From positions 11,961 through 75,960 of the forward strand of contig DAOWCY010000007.1 in the NCBI GenBank assembly GCA_030639305.1: 64,000 nt of DNA, in the 5' to 3' direction. The position numbers were made by a program, and so were the translations under genes. This document shows positions 36,001 to 43,662 of the stretch, piece by piece (the stretch's first letter is position 1; every line of letters begins with the position of its first letter). The stretch comes from JAGLQA01 sp023135565. GTDB lineage: Bacteria > Acidobacteriota > Aminicenantia > UBA2199. The notes under the pieces were generated by a model, which worked only from the letters and a program-made list of their open reading frames with translations, ran no database searches and was not told where the DNA came from.

Positions 36001-36511
36001 TTTACGATCGGAAAATCTTCGTGAAAAAACAGGATTTTTCCCGGATAGTAGTAAAGAAGTGGCCGCGGAAGAAAAAGGGGACGGGCTAAAAATATCCCCA
36101 AAAAAATCTCCGGGAGCAGGAAATCTCAGCGAAAAAACGAGCATGTCGCCGGACATCGATATGCAGAGCGCTCCCATCGACTATCAGCGGGCGATAGAAG
36201 AATTCGGCGATGACAAAAAACTGCTCGACGGCTTGCTGGCCGGTTTTTTAGGGACTCTCGAGAAGCAAATTCCGCTCATGGAAAAATCCGCTGCCAAAGG
36301 GGACGCGGAAGGGCTGCGCCGGGAAGCGCACCGTATTAAAGGAGGAGCGGGCAACCTGACGGCCATGCCTTTAGCTGCTGTGGCCAGGCAGTTGGAAGCC
36401 ATTGCCAAAGCGGGCGAACTCGACAAAGCCGGAGCCGCTTTAGAGGAGCTTGACCGGCAGTTCCGGCGTTTGCGTACCGAGGTTTCATCTGCCACCGGCA
36501 AAGACCGGTAG
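33071..36511 (+). CDS. Hybrid sensor histidine kinase (PAS-GAF-PAS-HisKA-HATPase-REC-HPt)
   Basis: 1146 residues, no membrane segment, hence a cytosolic sensor. PAS 1 spans about 85-205 and a GAF domain about 206-375 (WMGVPLRSQRGEVFGVVVVQ). A coiled coil precedes PAS 2 at about 415-540. HisKA has the phospho-acceptor His591 in NISHEIRTPLNAIL, followed by the ATPase N, G1 and G2 boxes (NLVGNAIKFTKKG, DTGIGI, GGTGLGTTISKQL). The receiver has VEDYQPN and Asp887 in LMDIQMPEMDG. The HPt module has His1087 in HRIKGGAGNL. A linker with repeat peptides (ENLREKTGFFPD; GNLSEKTSMSPD) joins REC to HPt. A CheY-like gene follows and is a plausible target. Confidence 0.95.
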   Translation: MAKAKSPQKSKRKKKQTYDENQMANYVEELLMFMGAIDWDTEKLQDLQVSLESHPFRSIYESLFLIKQDFDTVLKEKKEAEKHLLIEKSYLEQLFDNPYDAIAMGDTDGKLLRINNAFTRLFGYTEEEGVGRGIDDLLTPEELMKEADSVRKLEAAGKKAGFETRRKHKDGTLIDVSVKIAPLIIAGKRVGAYCTYHDISDRKRAEKVQEVLLDISKATTISMSLEDLLALIHKQVCRLMDARNFYVALLHDREKNLYKLPFLVDEKEEEHVAPGAIMELSRGFTHYVFTTEKPLLVDRKKIKQLIKNGAVDLLGTPAASWMGVPLRSQRGEVFGVVVVQSYNKPDAYSGNDLEILSIISNTIAIAVEHKQAAEELAKYREHLERLVNERTADLEITNVKLQEEIAERKQALNALRKSEERFRKLFEDSKDMIFISNPEGDFLKINPAGMELLELEPMQELGRMNARDFYIYPEERRLAQKELEEKGFIKDFEFRLRTGRGKEKTVLETTTAVWDEKGSVVEYKGTVRDITENIIREKELQRINRQLSQANKELQEEIGQRKLVEEALQQAKETAEKANRAKSEFMANISHEIRTPLNAILGFSELLIGAAAEEKTKGYSGQIISETEVLLDLLNELLDTAKADAGKLELENLPFDLEQLMQSIHSSLTLPARKKGLDFSVSIEAGTPVRLTGDPSRLRQVLANLVGNAIKFTKKGSVSVFTKLREETGDRIKLYFEIEDTGIGIAEEKQAVIFESFVQADGSTTRVYGGTGLGTTISKQLVELMGGEIGLRSNLGQGSTFWFTAWFRKRYSLKPDEGAGRRRKSAAVDLTAGSRAGSILLVEDYQPNREIVESHLRELGYDVVSAENGREAVTAAEQRSFDLILMDIQMPEMDGREATRIIRSGQGGIKTPRVPIIALTASVFEKERQECLAAGMNDVITKPVRRKPFLMTVDRWINVGKEMAAGPQPMNEGETIPLRSENLREKTGFFPDSSKEVAAEEKGDGLKISPKKSPGAGNLSEKTSMSPDIDMQSAPIDYQRAIEEFGDDKKLLDGLLAGFLGTLEKQIPLMEKSAAKGDAEGLRREAHRIKGGAGNLTAMPLAAVARQLEAIAKAGELDKAGAALEELDRQFRRLRTEVSSATGKDR

Positions 36512-36527
36512 GGGTGATGATAGTGCT

Positions 36528-36690
36528 TCTCGCTCATCAAAAGTTTTGTTCAAACTTTTTTAAGCCCGCGGCGCGGGCAGCCTATAAGGGGCTTTCGAGT
36601 AACAGAAAAGCGTATCGCTCATGAAAAGTTTTGGGAGTCCAGAACCCTTTTTCAAAAGGGTTTTGGCCGCCGGAGGCATGCCGTAAGGAG
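36528..36690. repeat. Dispersed 3'-end repeat, copy 4
   Basis: Downstream of the histidine kinase: ATCAAAAGTTTTGTTCAAACTTTTTTAAGCCCGCGGCGCGGG, here given as its two parts AAAAGTTTTGTTCAAACTTTT and GCCCGCGGCGCGGGC, followed by GTATCGCTCATGAAAAGTTTTGG, a block also found twice at about 54030-54150. Confidence 0.6.
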
Positions 36691-36749
36691 AAAAATATCC
36701 CCGCGGTGCCGGCACGCGCCCTTTTTTTGATTTTATGTTCCCGGATTGG

Positions 36750-36778
36750 TTGACAAAGCCTTTCTATCGTGATATAAA
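36750..36778 (+). promoter_or_regulatory. Promoter of the CheY-like gene
   Basis: TTGACA (36750-36755), 17-nt spacer, TATAAA (36773-36778), about 20 nt before ATG 36799; near-consensus. The response regulator is therefore transcribed independently of the upstream kinase. Confidence 0.7.
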
Positions 36779-36798
36779 AGCGTGGTACGGAAAAAATC

Positions 36799-37209
36799 AT
36801 GAGGATATTAATTGTTGACGATGACCCGGTCAGCCTCGCCAAACTGAATGTGCTGTTAAAGAAGTATGGCGAATGTGACATGGCCCTCAGCGGCAGTGAG
36901 GCAATCGATAAATTTGAAAAAGCTCATGAAGATTACAAACCATATAAGCTCATTTCTTTAGACATAGACATGCCTGACATGAGGGGCCAGGAAGTGCTGG
37001 CGCGGATACACCGCTGGGAATTGGATCATAAAGTCGAAGAAGTGGGAGGAAAGGCAAAAGTAATCATGGTAACCGCTTTAGACGATGTTGATAATTTGGT
37101 TGAATCTTTCAGGAAAGGGTGCAGTGGATATTTAACCAAACCTTTTAATGCGGAGAAACTGCGCGAGACCCTGGCGAAGTTAGACATCAGGGAAGAGTAT
37201 CTGGGTTAA
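36799..37209 (+). CDS. CheY-like single-domain response regulator
   Basis: 136 residues forming one receiver domain: acidic pocket VDDDP (residues 6-10), phospho-acceptor Asp in SLDIDMPDMRG (about residue 55), switch Thr in MVTALDD and the conserved Lys in YLTKPF (about residue 114). No output domain is present. It lies just after the hybrid histidine kinase but has its own promoter. The phosphorelay partner may be that kinase's HPt domain, which is inference from adjacency. The stop is directly followed by the next gene's ATG (TAAATG). Confidence 0.92.
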   Translation: MRILIVDDDPVSLAKLNVLLKKYGECDMALSGSEAIDKFEKAHEDYKPYKLISLDIDMPDMRGQEVLARIHRWELDHKVEEVGGKAKVIMVTALDDVDNLVESFRKGCSGYLTKPFNAEKLRETLAKLDIREEYLG

Positions 37210-37773
37210 ATGGCTAAATGTGCGATTTGTAATTCCCGCAAAGGGAAAAGACAATGCCCGGTGGTAAATGCGGCGGTATGCAGCTTATGCTGCGGCGAAA
37301 ACAGGGAAAAAGAAAAATGCGCGGACTGTTCCTATTACAATGAAGCCAAACCCGCCCGCAAATACAACGATATTCCCCGGTTTTCTACGCAGACCATGGA
37401 AGACCGCACGGACCTGCAGCAGCACTCTGATGTGATCGAAGGTACGCTTTGTGCTTTTGATCTGAAAGAAGAAATAGATGATCCCACTCTCCTGCGTATC
37501 CTCGAATGTTTGCTCGATGATTACTATTTTAAGTCTCCTCCCTCCCGGGACACAAAGGACAAAATAGGAAAAGGTTATATCAGGGTAAAAGACGCTGTAG
37601 ACAAAGAACTGGCGGATATCGATGAGGAAACTCTCGTTAAACTTCTCGGTGTAATCTATTTTGTTGCCAAACGCCGCAGCCGCGGCGGACGGGAACACAT
37701 AAATTTATTGCATAACTATGTGGGCGCCCAGGTGGAACCCGGTCTTCATGTCCGCATGCTCAAAGATACATGA
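37210..37773 (+). CDS. Cys-rich N-terminal protein of unknown function
   Basis: 187 residues. Residues 4-40 hold eight Cys (CAICNSRKGKRQCPV, CSLCCGENREKEKC, CADC), a probable double zinc knuckle. The remainder is a soluble helical domain (DPTLLRILECLLDDYYF, TLVKLLGVIYFVAKRRS). It is immediately adjacent to the CheY-like gene with no intergenic gap, so it is co-translated and probably functionally tied to that signalling pathway. No named family is recognised. Confidence 0.65.
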   Translation: MAKCAICNSRKGKRQCPVVNAAVCSLCCGENREKEKCADCSYYNEAKPARKYNDIPRFSTQTMEDRTDLQQHSDVIEGTLCAFDLKEEIDDPTLLRILECLLDDYYFKSPPSRDTKDKIGKGYIRVKDAVDKELADIDEETLVKLLGVIYFVAKRRSRGGREHINLLHNYVGAQVEPGLHVRMLKDT

Positions 37774-37809
37774 GGGGCAGGCGGCTTACTTTATTATCTT
37801 TTTGATTTT

Positions 37810-38097
37810 ATCTGCCAGCCTCTTGCCTCCGGCGGCAGCACGCTCGTGGGGTGGCGTTAAGCCGTTGCGCGGCAGGTCCCTGCCGGGGGCCAAACTTTTG
37901 TAAAAGTTTGATCAAAACTTCTTATAATTGAGAATCAAAAGCGCTCTATTGCGGCGAAGCCGCTTATAGAATGCCCGCGCCGCGTCCCGGGGCTTACAAG
38001 CGACCGTTTGTAGCGAACGATATAGTCTTATAGTAGAAAATACCCGGCTTTCCTATTTTGACAGGCGGCCCCTTATAGGCTCCCCGCTCCGCGGGGC
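37810..38097. repeat. Dispersed 3'-end repeat, copy 5, between convergent genes
   Basis: Contains GGCGTTAAGCCGTTGCGCGG, CCAAACTTTTGTAAAAGTTTG, ATCAAAACTTCTTATAATTGA and AGAATCAAAAGCGCTC, then GCGGCGAAGCCGC and CCCGCTCCGCGGGG stem sequences. It fills the gap between the convergent zinc-finger and MrfA-like genes. A 5'-TTGTAGCGAACGATATAG stretch (about 38007) shows no further recognisable feature. Confidence 0.65.
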
Positions 38098-40455
38098 TTA
38101 ATGATAAAGCTTGTCCAACAACAGCTTGATGATAAAACGGGCCGCGTCTTTATGATTGTCCGCGGGCCGGATGGGAGGGCCCACACAGGAAGGACAACCA
38201 CACTCGCAAACGCAGCCGTCGATCACCTCCAGCGTCTTCTCCAATATGGCTTCGCCTTTCTCAAATATCACTTGCGAAAAACCGATGCCGTTGGGATAAT
38301 TATCATAAATGTAAATGTTGGGTTCAAAATTGTTCAGTACATTCGTCTCTTGCAGGGCGCTGAGTTTCTTCATGCTGCCGACACTGATTTCCGATTTGGT
38401 CAGGTTGTCCTCCACCGCTACTCCCAAATCCCGGGCGTCGCACATCAAAATCACCGCGGCAATGTGCCTCATCAAATAAGCGATACCGGATACGGCTTCT
38501 ACTTTTTCTTCCGGGGAAATCTCCACCCTGCCCAACAATTCGGCTTTGATGCTCATCCAGGAAGCGGTAGAGTGCATCTCCTGCTGGGGCAACTGCAAAT
38601 TCCCGTCGCCTACGTTCTCGCCGGTGTAAAATTTCAGCTTCTTAAAACCTACCACCTGGGAAAACACATGCACGTCGCCATGAAAAAAATCAAAGTTCCC
38701 TGTACGGCGTTCGTCGAAAACATCGAGCACGGAGATTTTGGTATAGGTGATTGAATCGGTAAAATAATCGGCGTTGGATTTGCGCACAAAGGCTCTGCGG
38801 TTCTCATAATCGAACTCTTCAACCACGTACTGCTCCCCTTCCAATATATAAATGGCTTTGGGATGCAGGGTCTCCAACGCGGAAGAAAAATCCACGTTGG
38901 CAATCACCCGCTCCTCTTCAGTGCGGTCCACCACTACGAAATTATCCGACGAAATGCGGTTGATACTGACCGCGTCCGCCGGGTAACCCTGTTCGGTCCA
39001 GAACCACTTGTCCTGCTTCTGAAAAAGGATATTGTTCTCCACTAAATAATTTAATATCTCTTCTAAATCTTCGCCGCCGAATGACTCGCCTTTCACAAAA
39101 GGCAGTTCGAAAGCGGCGCACTTGATGTGCTCGATCAAAATAGTCAGGTTGTCCGGGTTGATACGGCCCATTTCCGGGGATTTGCCGGTAAAATATTCGG
39201 GATGGTTAACTATAAATTGGTCTACCGGCGACGAAGACGAAACCAATACGCCGATGGATTTACCGGCCCGGCGCCCGGCCCGGCCGATGCGCTGCCAGGT
39301 GGAAGCAATGGTGCCGGGATAAGAAGCCAGCACCGCCGCATCTAAAGAACCGATGTCGATGCCTAATTCCAACGCATTGGTGGAAACCACAGCCCTGATT
39401 TTTCCCTGGCGCAGGTGGCGTTCGATTTCGCGCCTTTTTTGGGGCAGGTAGCCGCCCCGGTAACCGCGCACTTTGCCCTGGTCGGCAACCGTTTTTTCAA
39501 AATCCTTTTTCAGGTATTTGACCAGGATTTCGGTGATCAACCGGGCGTTGGCAAAAGTAATAATCTGCAGGCCGTTCCTTAACAGGATGCCGGCAATCTG
39601 CCGGGTTAGGGATATGTAAGACCGCCTGATGCCCAACTGCCGGTTGACTACCGGCGGATTAATAAAAAGGAGATACTTTTCTCCTGAAGGAGCGCCGTTT
39701 TTGTCGATTAGCAGGACGTCGTCTTCTATTATTTTCCCCGCCAATTCACCGGGATTGGCGATGGTGGCTGAAGACATAATAAACACCGGGTCCGCGCCGT
39801 AAAAACGGCAAATCCTTTTTAAACGGCGCATGACATTGGCTGTGTGGGAACCGAAAACGCCGGTATAATAATGTAATTCGTCGATGATTACGTATTTTAA
39901 GTTCTCGAACAGGCTGACCCATTTGGTGTGGTGGGGTAGGATGCCCGAATGGAGCATATAAGGATTGGTAATAACGATCTGGGCTTTTTTCCTGATGGCT
40001 TTTCTCTGGCTCTGGGGCGTATCGCCGTCGTAGGTGTACAGGCCCAATTTGTCGCCCATCAATTTGTTGAGTTCGAAAAGTTCGGCCAGTTGGTCCTGGG
40101 ATAGAGCTTTAGTAGGGAAAAGATAGAGCGATTTGGCTGCCGGGTCTTTAGTCAGTGCGTCTAAAGTCACCGTGTTGTAGATCAGGGTTTTCCCGGAAGC
40201 GGTGGGAGTGGCTGCCACTACGTTTTTATTATCCAGGATGGCTGAGATGGCTTCGGCCTGATGAGAAAACAGTTTGTCTATGCCTTTTTCCCGGTAGATT
40301 TTTACCACCTCCGGGGAAAGCGATCCCGGGTAGTCTGAAAATTCCCCGGCAAAAGCGTCGATCTTGACCACTTTGCCGGTAGTGGAGTCGTCGCTTTTTA
40401 GTTTTAGGATATCCTCTAAAGACTGTTCGATCTGGAAATCTTTGTCGTCAAACAC
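38098..40455 (-). CDS. DEAD/DEAH-box DNA helicase, MrfA/YprA-like with C-terminal zinc-binding domain
   Basis: 785 residues, superfamily 2. Residues 83-90 are TPTASGKT (Walker A); DELH is in VIIDELHYYTG; motif III is MSSAT; the second RecA domain carries STNALELGIDIG and QRIGRAGRR. The C-terminal region (DUF1998/MZB type) ends with four clustered Cys (CVCECGCPSCVG). This layout matches MrfA, a 3'-5' helicase implicated in mitomycin C adduct repair in Bacillus. The usual partner exonuclease mrfB is not adjacent. The start is GTG at 40455 after GGAGG. The family function is known; the role here is inferred. Confidence 0.88.
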   Translation of the reverse strand: MFDDKDFQIEQSLEDILKLKSDDSTTGKVVKIDAFAGEFSDYPGSLSPEVVKIYREKGIDKLFSHQAEAISAILDNKNVVAATPTASGKTLIYNTVTLDALTKDPAAKSLYLFPTKALSQDQLAELFELNKLMGDKLGLYTYDGDTPQSQRKAIRKKAQIVITNPYMLHSGILPHHTKWVSLFENLKYVIIDELHYYTGVFGSHTANVMRRLKRICRFYGADPVFIMSSATIANPGELAGKIIEDDVLLIDKNGAPSGEKYLLFINPPVVNRQLGIRRSYISLTRQIAGILLRNGLQIITFANARLITEILVKYLKKDFEKTVADQGKVRGYRGGYLPQKRREIERHLRQGKIRAVVSTNALELGIDIGSLDAAVLASYPGTIASTWQRIGRAGRRAGKSIGVLVSSSSPVDQFIVNHPEYFTGKSPEMGRINPDNLTILIEHIKCAAFELPFVKGESFGGEDLEEILNYLVENNILFQKQDKWFWTEQGYPADAVSINRISSDNFVVVDRTEEERVIANVDFSSALETLHPKAIYILEGEQYVVEEFDYENRRAFVRKSNADYFTDSITYTKISVLDVFDERRTGNFDFFHGDVHVFSQVVGFKKLKFYTGENVGDGNLQLPQQEMHSTASWMSIKAELLGRVEISPEEKVEAVSGIAYLMRHIAAVILMCDARDLGVAVEDNLTKSEISVGSMKKLSALQETNVLNNFEPNIYIYDNYPNGIGFSQVIFEKGEAILEKTLEVIDGCVCECGCPSCVGPPIRPADNHKDAARFIIKLLLDKLYH

Positions 40456-40624
40456 GGTTTACCTCCATAACAGCTTTCGGCATTCGATAGAACCACTTCA
40501 TATAATTGCACAGGGTTAGCAGGTATTCGAGGAAAACGATTGACGCTATTGTTTTCATAAATTACAACGATTGTACCTATGTTAGTGTAGTCTGTACTGT
40601 TCATAGCAAACCTTAGCATTCACT

Positions 40625-41227
40625 TTAGTGTTTATAGCGACCCATTATATCAGCTTTAGACGTTTCAAACAAAAATTCACCCTCAACCTCAAATAAGAAG
40701 GGAATATTAAATTTTATTTTAAACCTGAACTGATCTGGAGTAGGAGAAAAAGAAGAAAAAAAACCTTTTAAATTCCCTATAATCCCTCCTTTCTCAACTA
40801 TTTTAAGGAGAATATCTCCAGGATAACCGCCATTATATCGAGATGCTATATTTCTCATTCTCAAGAACTGACCACCTTTAATAGTATTCGGGATTTTCAC
40901 ATCATATCTATCATCATACATATTTATTCTTTTTGTAAATGATCTTCTCATGTTGCTCACCTTCACGGGTAGTTCAACCACTATATCTCGTTTCGTAGCA
41001 TATAAATTATAGCTTTCTTTCGTCATTAATAAGTACAAATCATCTCCTGAGCATCTGTGGTGGAGATGTCGCATGAGTCCTCTAAGTCTGACTTTTTGTC
41101 CAAATTTTGTTTCAGGTGGTATGAAGATTCTATATTGTTTTTCTCCTAATGATAGAATTTCCGCCGCCCCAATTTTCAAACTTTTCTCTGAAATTGGAAA
41201 TGGTAATATAAGGCATGTTTTATCCAC
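40625..41227 (-). CDS. DnaJ C-terminal-domain-like protein without J domain
   Basis: 200 residues starting at GTG 41227 after AAGGAG. It shows two substrate-binding-like modules of the DnaJ C-terminal fold: YRIFIPPETKFGQKVRLRGL followed by GDDLYLLM, then the LPVKVSNMRRSF bridge and YDVKIPNTIKGGQFLRMRN with YPGDILLKIVEKGG. These correspond to the IPxGxxxGxxxRLxGxG...GDLyv signature of CTD I and II. No J domain, HPD motif or zinc-finger repeats exist. Either a stand-alone client-binding protein or a derived accessory factor. It has an AT-rich composition and lies in an accessory stretch. Confidence 0.6.
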   Translation of the reverse strand: MDKTCLILPFPISEKSLKIGAAEILSLGEKQYRIFIPPETKFGQKVRLRGLMRHLHHRCSGDDLYLLMTKESYNLYATKRDIVVELPVKVSNMRRSFTKRINMYDDRYDVKIPNTIKGGQFLRMRNIASRYNGGYPGDILLKIVEKGGIIGNLKGFFSSFSPTPDQFRFKIKFNIPFLFEVEGEFLFETSKADIMGRYKH

Positions 41228-41352
41228 TTTTTTAACTCCTTATCCTTTATTGTTTAATAATCTGTTTTACCCTAAGGTGACCAATCAATCTGCATGATCG
41301 GGGATCCACAGCGAAATTTAATCACAATAATAGGTTTTTAATTCTAACACTT

Positions 41353-41568
41353 TCAATCATACAACTCTTCCCTGTCAAAAACAAAATCATCAGGAAGTGT
41401 GTAAATTCCCTTATCCATAACAGCGAAAAGCTTCTGCTTCGTTTTGGGCTTTCGTTTATCGTACCCTTTGTACTTCTGGATTATAAATTCGTTAAAATTT
41501 ATTATACTCTCCTTCGCTTCTAAAGGAAGACCGTTCATGTCCAGTGTATTCTTCATTTTGAACTTCAT
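41353..41568 (-). CDS. Putative orphan antitoxin (DUF2281-like)
   Basis: 71 residues. The pattern PLEAKESIINFNEFIIQKYK followed by a basic linker and a C-terminal YTLPDDFVFDREELYD segment resembles DUF2281-type antitoxins, which end in a (M/L)xDDFDxPLEDF-like toxin-binding tail. No toxin gene is adjacent: the downstream gene is the DnaJ-like protein. Start ATG 41568 lies four nucleotides after a TATCCT -10 box, predicting an essentially leaderless mRNA; an in-frame ATG four codons later is an alternative. Confidence 0.5.
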   Translation of the reverse strand: MKFKMKNTLDMNGLPLEAKESIINFNEFIIQKYKGYDKRKPKTKQKLFAVMDKGIYTLPDDFVFDREELYD

Positions 41569-41572
41569 TTAC

Positions 41573-41601
41573 AGGATACATCATATTTCCCGCGCTGTCA
41601 A
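41573..41601 (-). promoter_or_regulatory. Promoter of the putative antitoxin gene
   Basis: TTGACA (41601..41596), 17-nt spacer, TATCCT (41578..41573), four nucleotides before ATG 41568. Confidence 0.5.
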
Positions 41602-42242
41602 CTATAGAAAAAAAATTCAGAGGCAAAGGGACAGGCAAGAAAAAGCTGGAAAGCTAAGTAGTCGAAAAAGACCAAATCCAGGAGATGCTGATTGGACCGG
41701 TCGATTTGATGTTCAGAAGATCGTTGTCGATGCTTTTAATATCCTATTTGATGCTCCGAAGATCGAGTGCTATCCGCGATTTATAATTTTCGTTGGTCAG
41801 CGCCTTTGCTGCCGAATTTGCACTTTTGCACCCACCGCCCCCTGCCCTTGGCCCTACCGGCAGCCATAAGCAGCATTAATATAATAGAATAAAATATAGA
41901 AAACAACAACTATGTATAAAAATTTACTATCGAAAATTCCCCTGCCACTGAGCAAAACGAAAAATTGTGGCGGCAAAGTTATTGTTTGAACGCATCGCCC
42001 AGGAAGTCAGGAAGTAGAAATTCCAGGAAAATTGTTAGAAAATAAAATTATCTCGATTTTTCCTTGACTATATTGACTTTCTATGTTAAATATTTTAGTT
42101 AATCCGCGGACAGGAAGCGGAAAAGAAGCGGAATTGAAGGATTTCCACGGAAATGATAATATTAACTGCTAAATTATCGGTAAGCACGGCACTTCGCAGT
42201 GGCGGAAGCCTGAAAATTAATTTTATGTAAGGAGAATTTGAT
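41602..42242. other. Accessory intergenic region
   Basis: No complete gene is supported. A plus-strand frame near 41650-41870 (ADWTGRFDVQKIVVDAFN) looks partly coding but is unrecognised. At 42083-42172 a 29-codon frame begins MLNILVNPRTGSGKEAELKD, resembling the first strand and nucleotide loop of diacylglycerol-kinase-type proteins, then stops; it may be a 5' relic. A TTGACT-N17-TAAATA promoter-like pair lies at about 42064-42092 upstream of the Lys-rich small gene. Confidence 0.35.
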
Positions 42243-42359
42243 ATGGGCGACAAAGGAAAAAAAGATAAAGGCAAACGGGAAAATCAAAAACAAGCCAAAC
42301 TCACCCAAAAAGAAAAACGGAAACAGAAAAAAGAGAAAAAAATAGATAAGAGCCAGTAA
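42243..42359 (+). CDS. 38-residue lysine-rich small protein
   Basis: ATG 42243 follows TAAGGAG with good spacing. The product starts MGDKGKKDKGKRENQKQAKL and continues TQKEKRKQKKEKK, i.e. about half Lys/Arg and no hydrophobic core. Short proteins beginning MGDKGKKDK occur in many unrelated bacteria, so this is likely a real conserved small gene, probably nucleic-acid or ribosome binding, but its function is unknown. A GCGGAATAACCGC mini-hairpin follows the stop. Confidence 0.7.
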   Translation: MGDKGKKDKGKRENQKQAKLTQKEKRKQKKEKKIDKSQ

Positions 42360-42506
42360 ATATAAAAAAGAGAGCGGAATAACCGCAATTCGTTTATCCT
42401 GGTATTCAAAATGTGCACAGTGCATGATATTATGACTGTGTAAAAATGACCGGGAACAGTGTCGCGGCAATTTCTCGGGGAGACCGGACCGGTTTCGGGA
42501 ACTCTA

Positions 42507-42535
42507 TTGCAACTAAAAACTATTTGCTATAAAAT
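42507..42535 (+). promoter_or_regulatory. Promoter abutting the GDPD gene (leaderless)
   Basis: TTGCAA (42507-42512), 17-nt spacer, TAAAAT (42530-42535), then six nucleotides to GTG 42542. No Shine-Dalgarno sequence is present. Confidence 0.55.
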
Positions 42536-42541
42536 AAAACA

Positions 42542-43387
42542 GTGACACTGCGAAAATATCTTTCACACGAACACCCGCTGCGCTTTGCCCACCGCGGCAG
42601 TACTATACTGTGGCCGGAAAATACCATGATGGCTTTCCAGGGCGCGGTAGACTGCGGCTGCATCTATATCGAAACCGACCTGCATGTCACTAAAGACGGC
42701 GTTATCGTTATGTTCCACGACGATAACCTGGAGCGCTTGACCAACGGCAGCGGGGCTGTCAAAGATCGGTACCGGCAGGATTTACGAAAATTAGACGCGG
42801 CTTACTACTTTAAGCCCGCGCAGGGGTTGGCGCCACCAACCAAAACCACTCCGCCCCTTCGTGCCGGTGGCGGCGCAGCCCCGGAGAGCAGCGCGGAAGA
42901 ATTCCCGCTGCGAAATAAAGGCATCCGCATCCCCTCTTTAGAAGAAGCGATGACCACTTTCCCCGGCGTGATGTTTAATCTCGACCTGAAACAAGCGGGT
43001 ATAGAACAAATTGTCGCCGATTTTATCAGCTCACACGGTTTTGAAGAGCGGGTGCTGATAGCCTCTTTCAAAGATAAAAGAGTGCGCCGCTGCCGCAAAC
43101 TTTTAAAAAACCGCACCGCCTCTTCCGCCGGCTTTTATGAAGTAGCCCGGTCCTGGGCCGCTTCCAGGGTCGGGAAAAGCCTTAATACTGCGGCTGATGC
43201 GCTGCAGGTGCCGGTGCGCCGGGGTAAAACAACCATAATAGACAAAAAACTGATCGAAGCTGCCCACGCCGGGGGAATCCAGGTGCATGTGTGGACAGTG
43301 AATGACCGGGACGAGATGCGGCGCCTCATCGAACTGGGCGTTGACGGCATCGTTACAGACCGGATCGATCTGTTGGTTTCTTTGTAA
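42542..43387 (+). CDS. Glycerophosphodiester phosphodiesterase
   Basis: Hydrolyses glycerophosphodiesters to glycerol-3-phosphate and an alcohol. 281 residues, no signal peptide. GDPD signature: AHRGSTILWPENTMMAF (His and Glu of the active site), IYIETDLHVTKDGVIVMFHDD (metal ligands and second His), DLKQ, VWTVND and a C-terminal GVDGIVTDRIDLL. Between residues about 98-125 there is a Pro/Ala-rich insertion (PPTKTTPPLRAGGGAAPESS) not normally present. The start is GTG 42542, six nucleotides after the -10 box. Confidence 0.92.
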   Translation: MTLRKYLSHEHPLRFAHRGSTILWPENTMMAFQGAVDCGCIYIETDLHVTKDGVIVMFHDDNLERLTNGSGAVKDRYRQDLRKLDAAYYFKPAQGLAPPTKTTPPLRAGGGAAPESSAEEFPLRNKGIRIPSLEEAMTTFPGVMFNLDLKQAGIEQIVADFISSHGFEERVLIASFKDKRVRRCRKLLKNRTASSAGFYEVARSWAASRVGKSLNTAADALQVPVRRGKTTIIDKKLIEAAHAGGIQVHVWTVNDRDEMRRLIELGVDGIVTDRIDLLVSL

Positions 43388-43397
43388 TAAAAACTCC

Positions 43398-43429
43398 AAA
43401 GCCCGGGAGGCTCAGTCTTTCCGGGCTTT
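43398..43429 (+). terminator. Intrinsic terminator-like hairpin after GDPD
   Basis: AAAGCCCGG (43398-43406) pairs with CCGGGCTTT (43421-43429) across a 14-nt loop. The following sequence is CCCATTTAAAA, so the U-tract is only within the stem end. Confidence 0.65.
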
Positions 43430-43662
43430 CCCATTTAAAAGTAGATTCTAAATCCTAATTCGAGATAGAGAAAGAAGTATCGCTAGTGTCTGAGATGGTA
43501 GAGCCTCTTTCTTTAATTTTGATCGTATAGCCGGAACCGGCTGCCGCCGCGCGCCCCCGAAAAGCTCACAGGTATACAGGTATCGAGAGTAGTGTGTTAT
43601 CGATTAAAATAAATAAATTTAAATTCCCGGACAACCGGTAAAAGGAGGCTTATGAAGCGTAC

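Noticed and set aside
35602..36177. 191-codon frame antisense to the histidine kinase
   Set aside because: Shadow of receiver-domain coding sequence; no independent support.
42160..42242. Riboswitch before the Lys-rich small gene
   Set aside because: Some GC-rich pairing near GGTAAGCACGGCACTTCGCA, but no match to a remembered riboswitch consensus.
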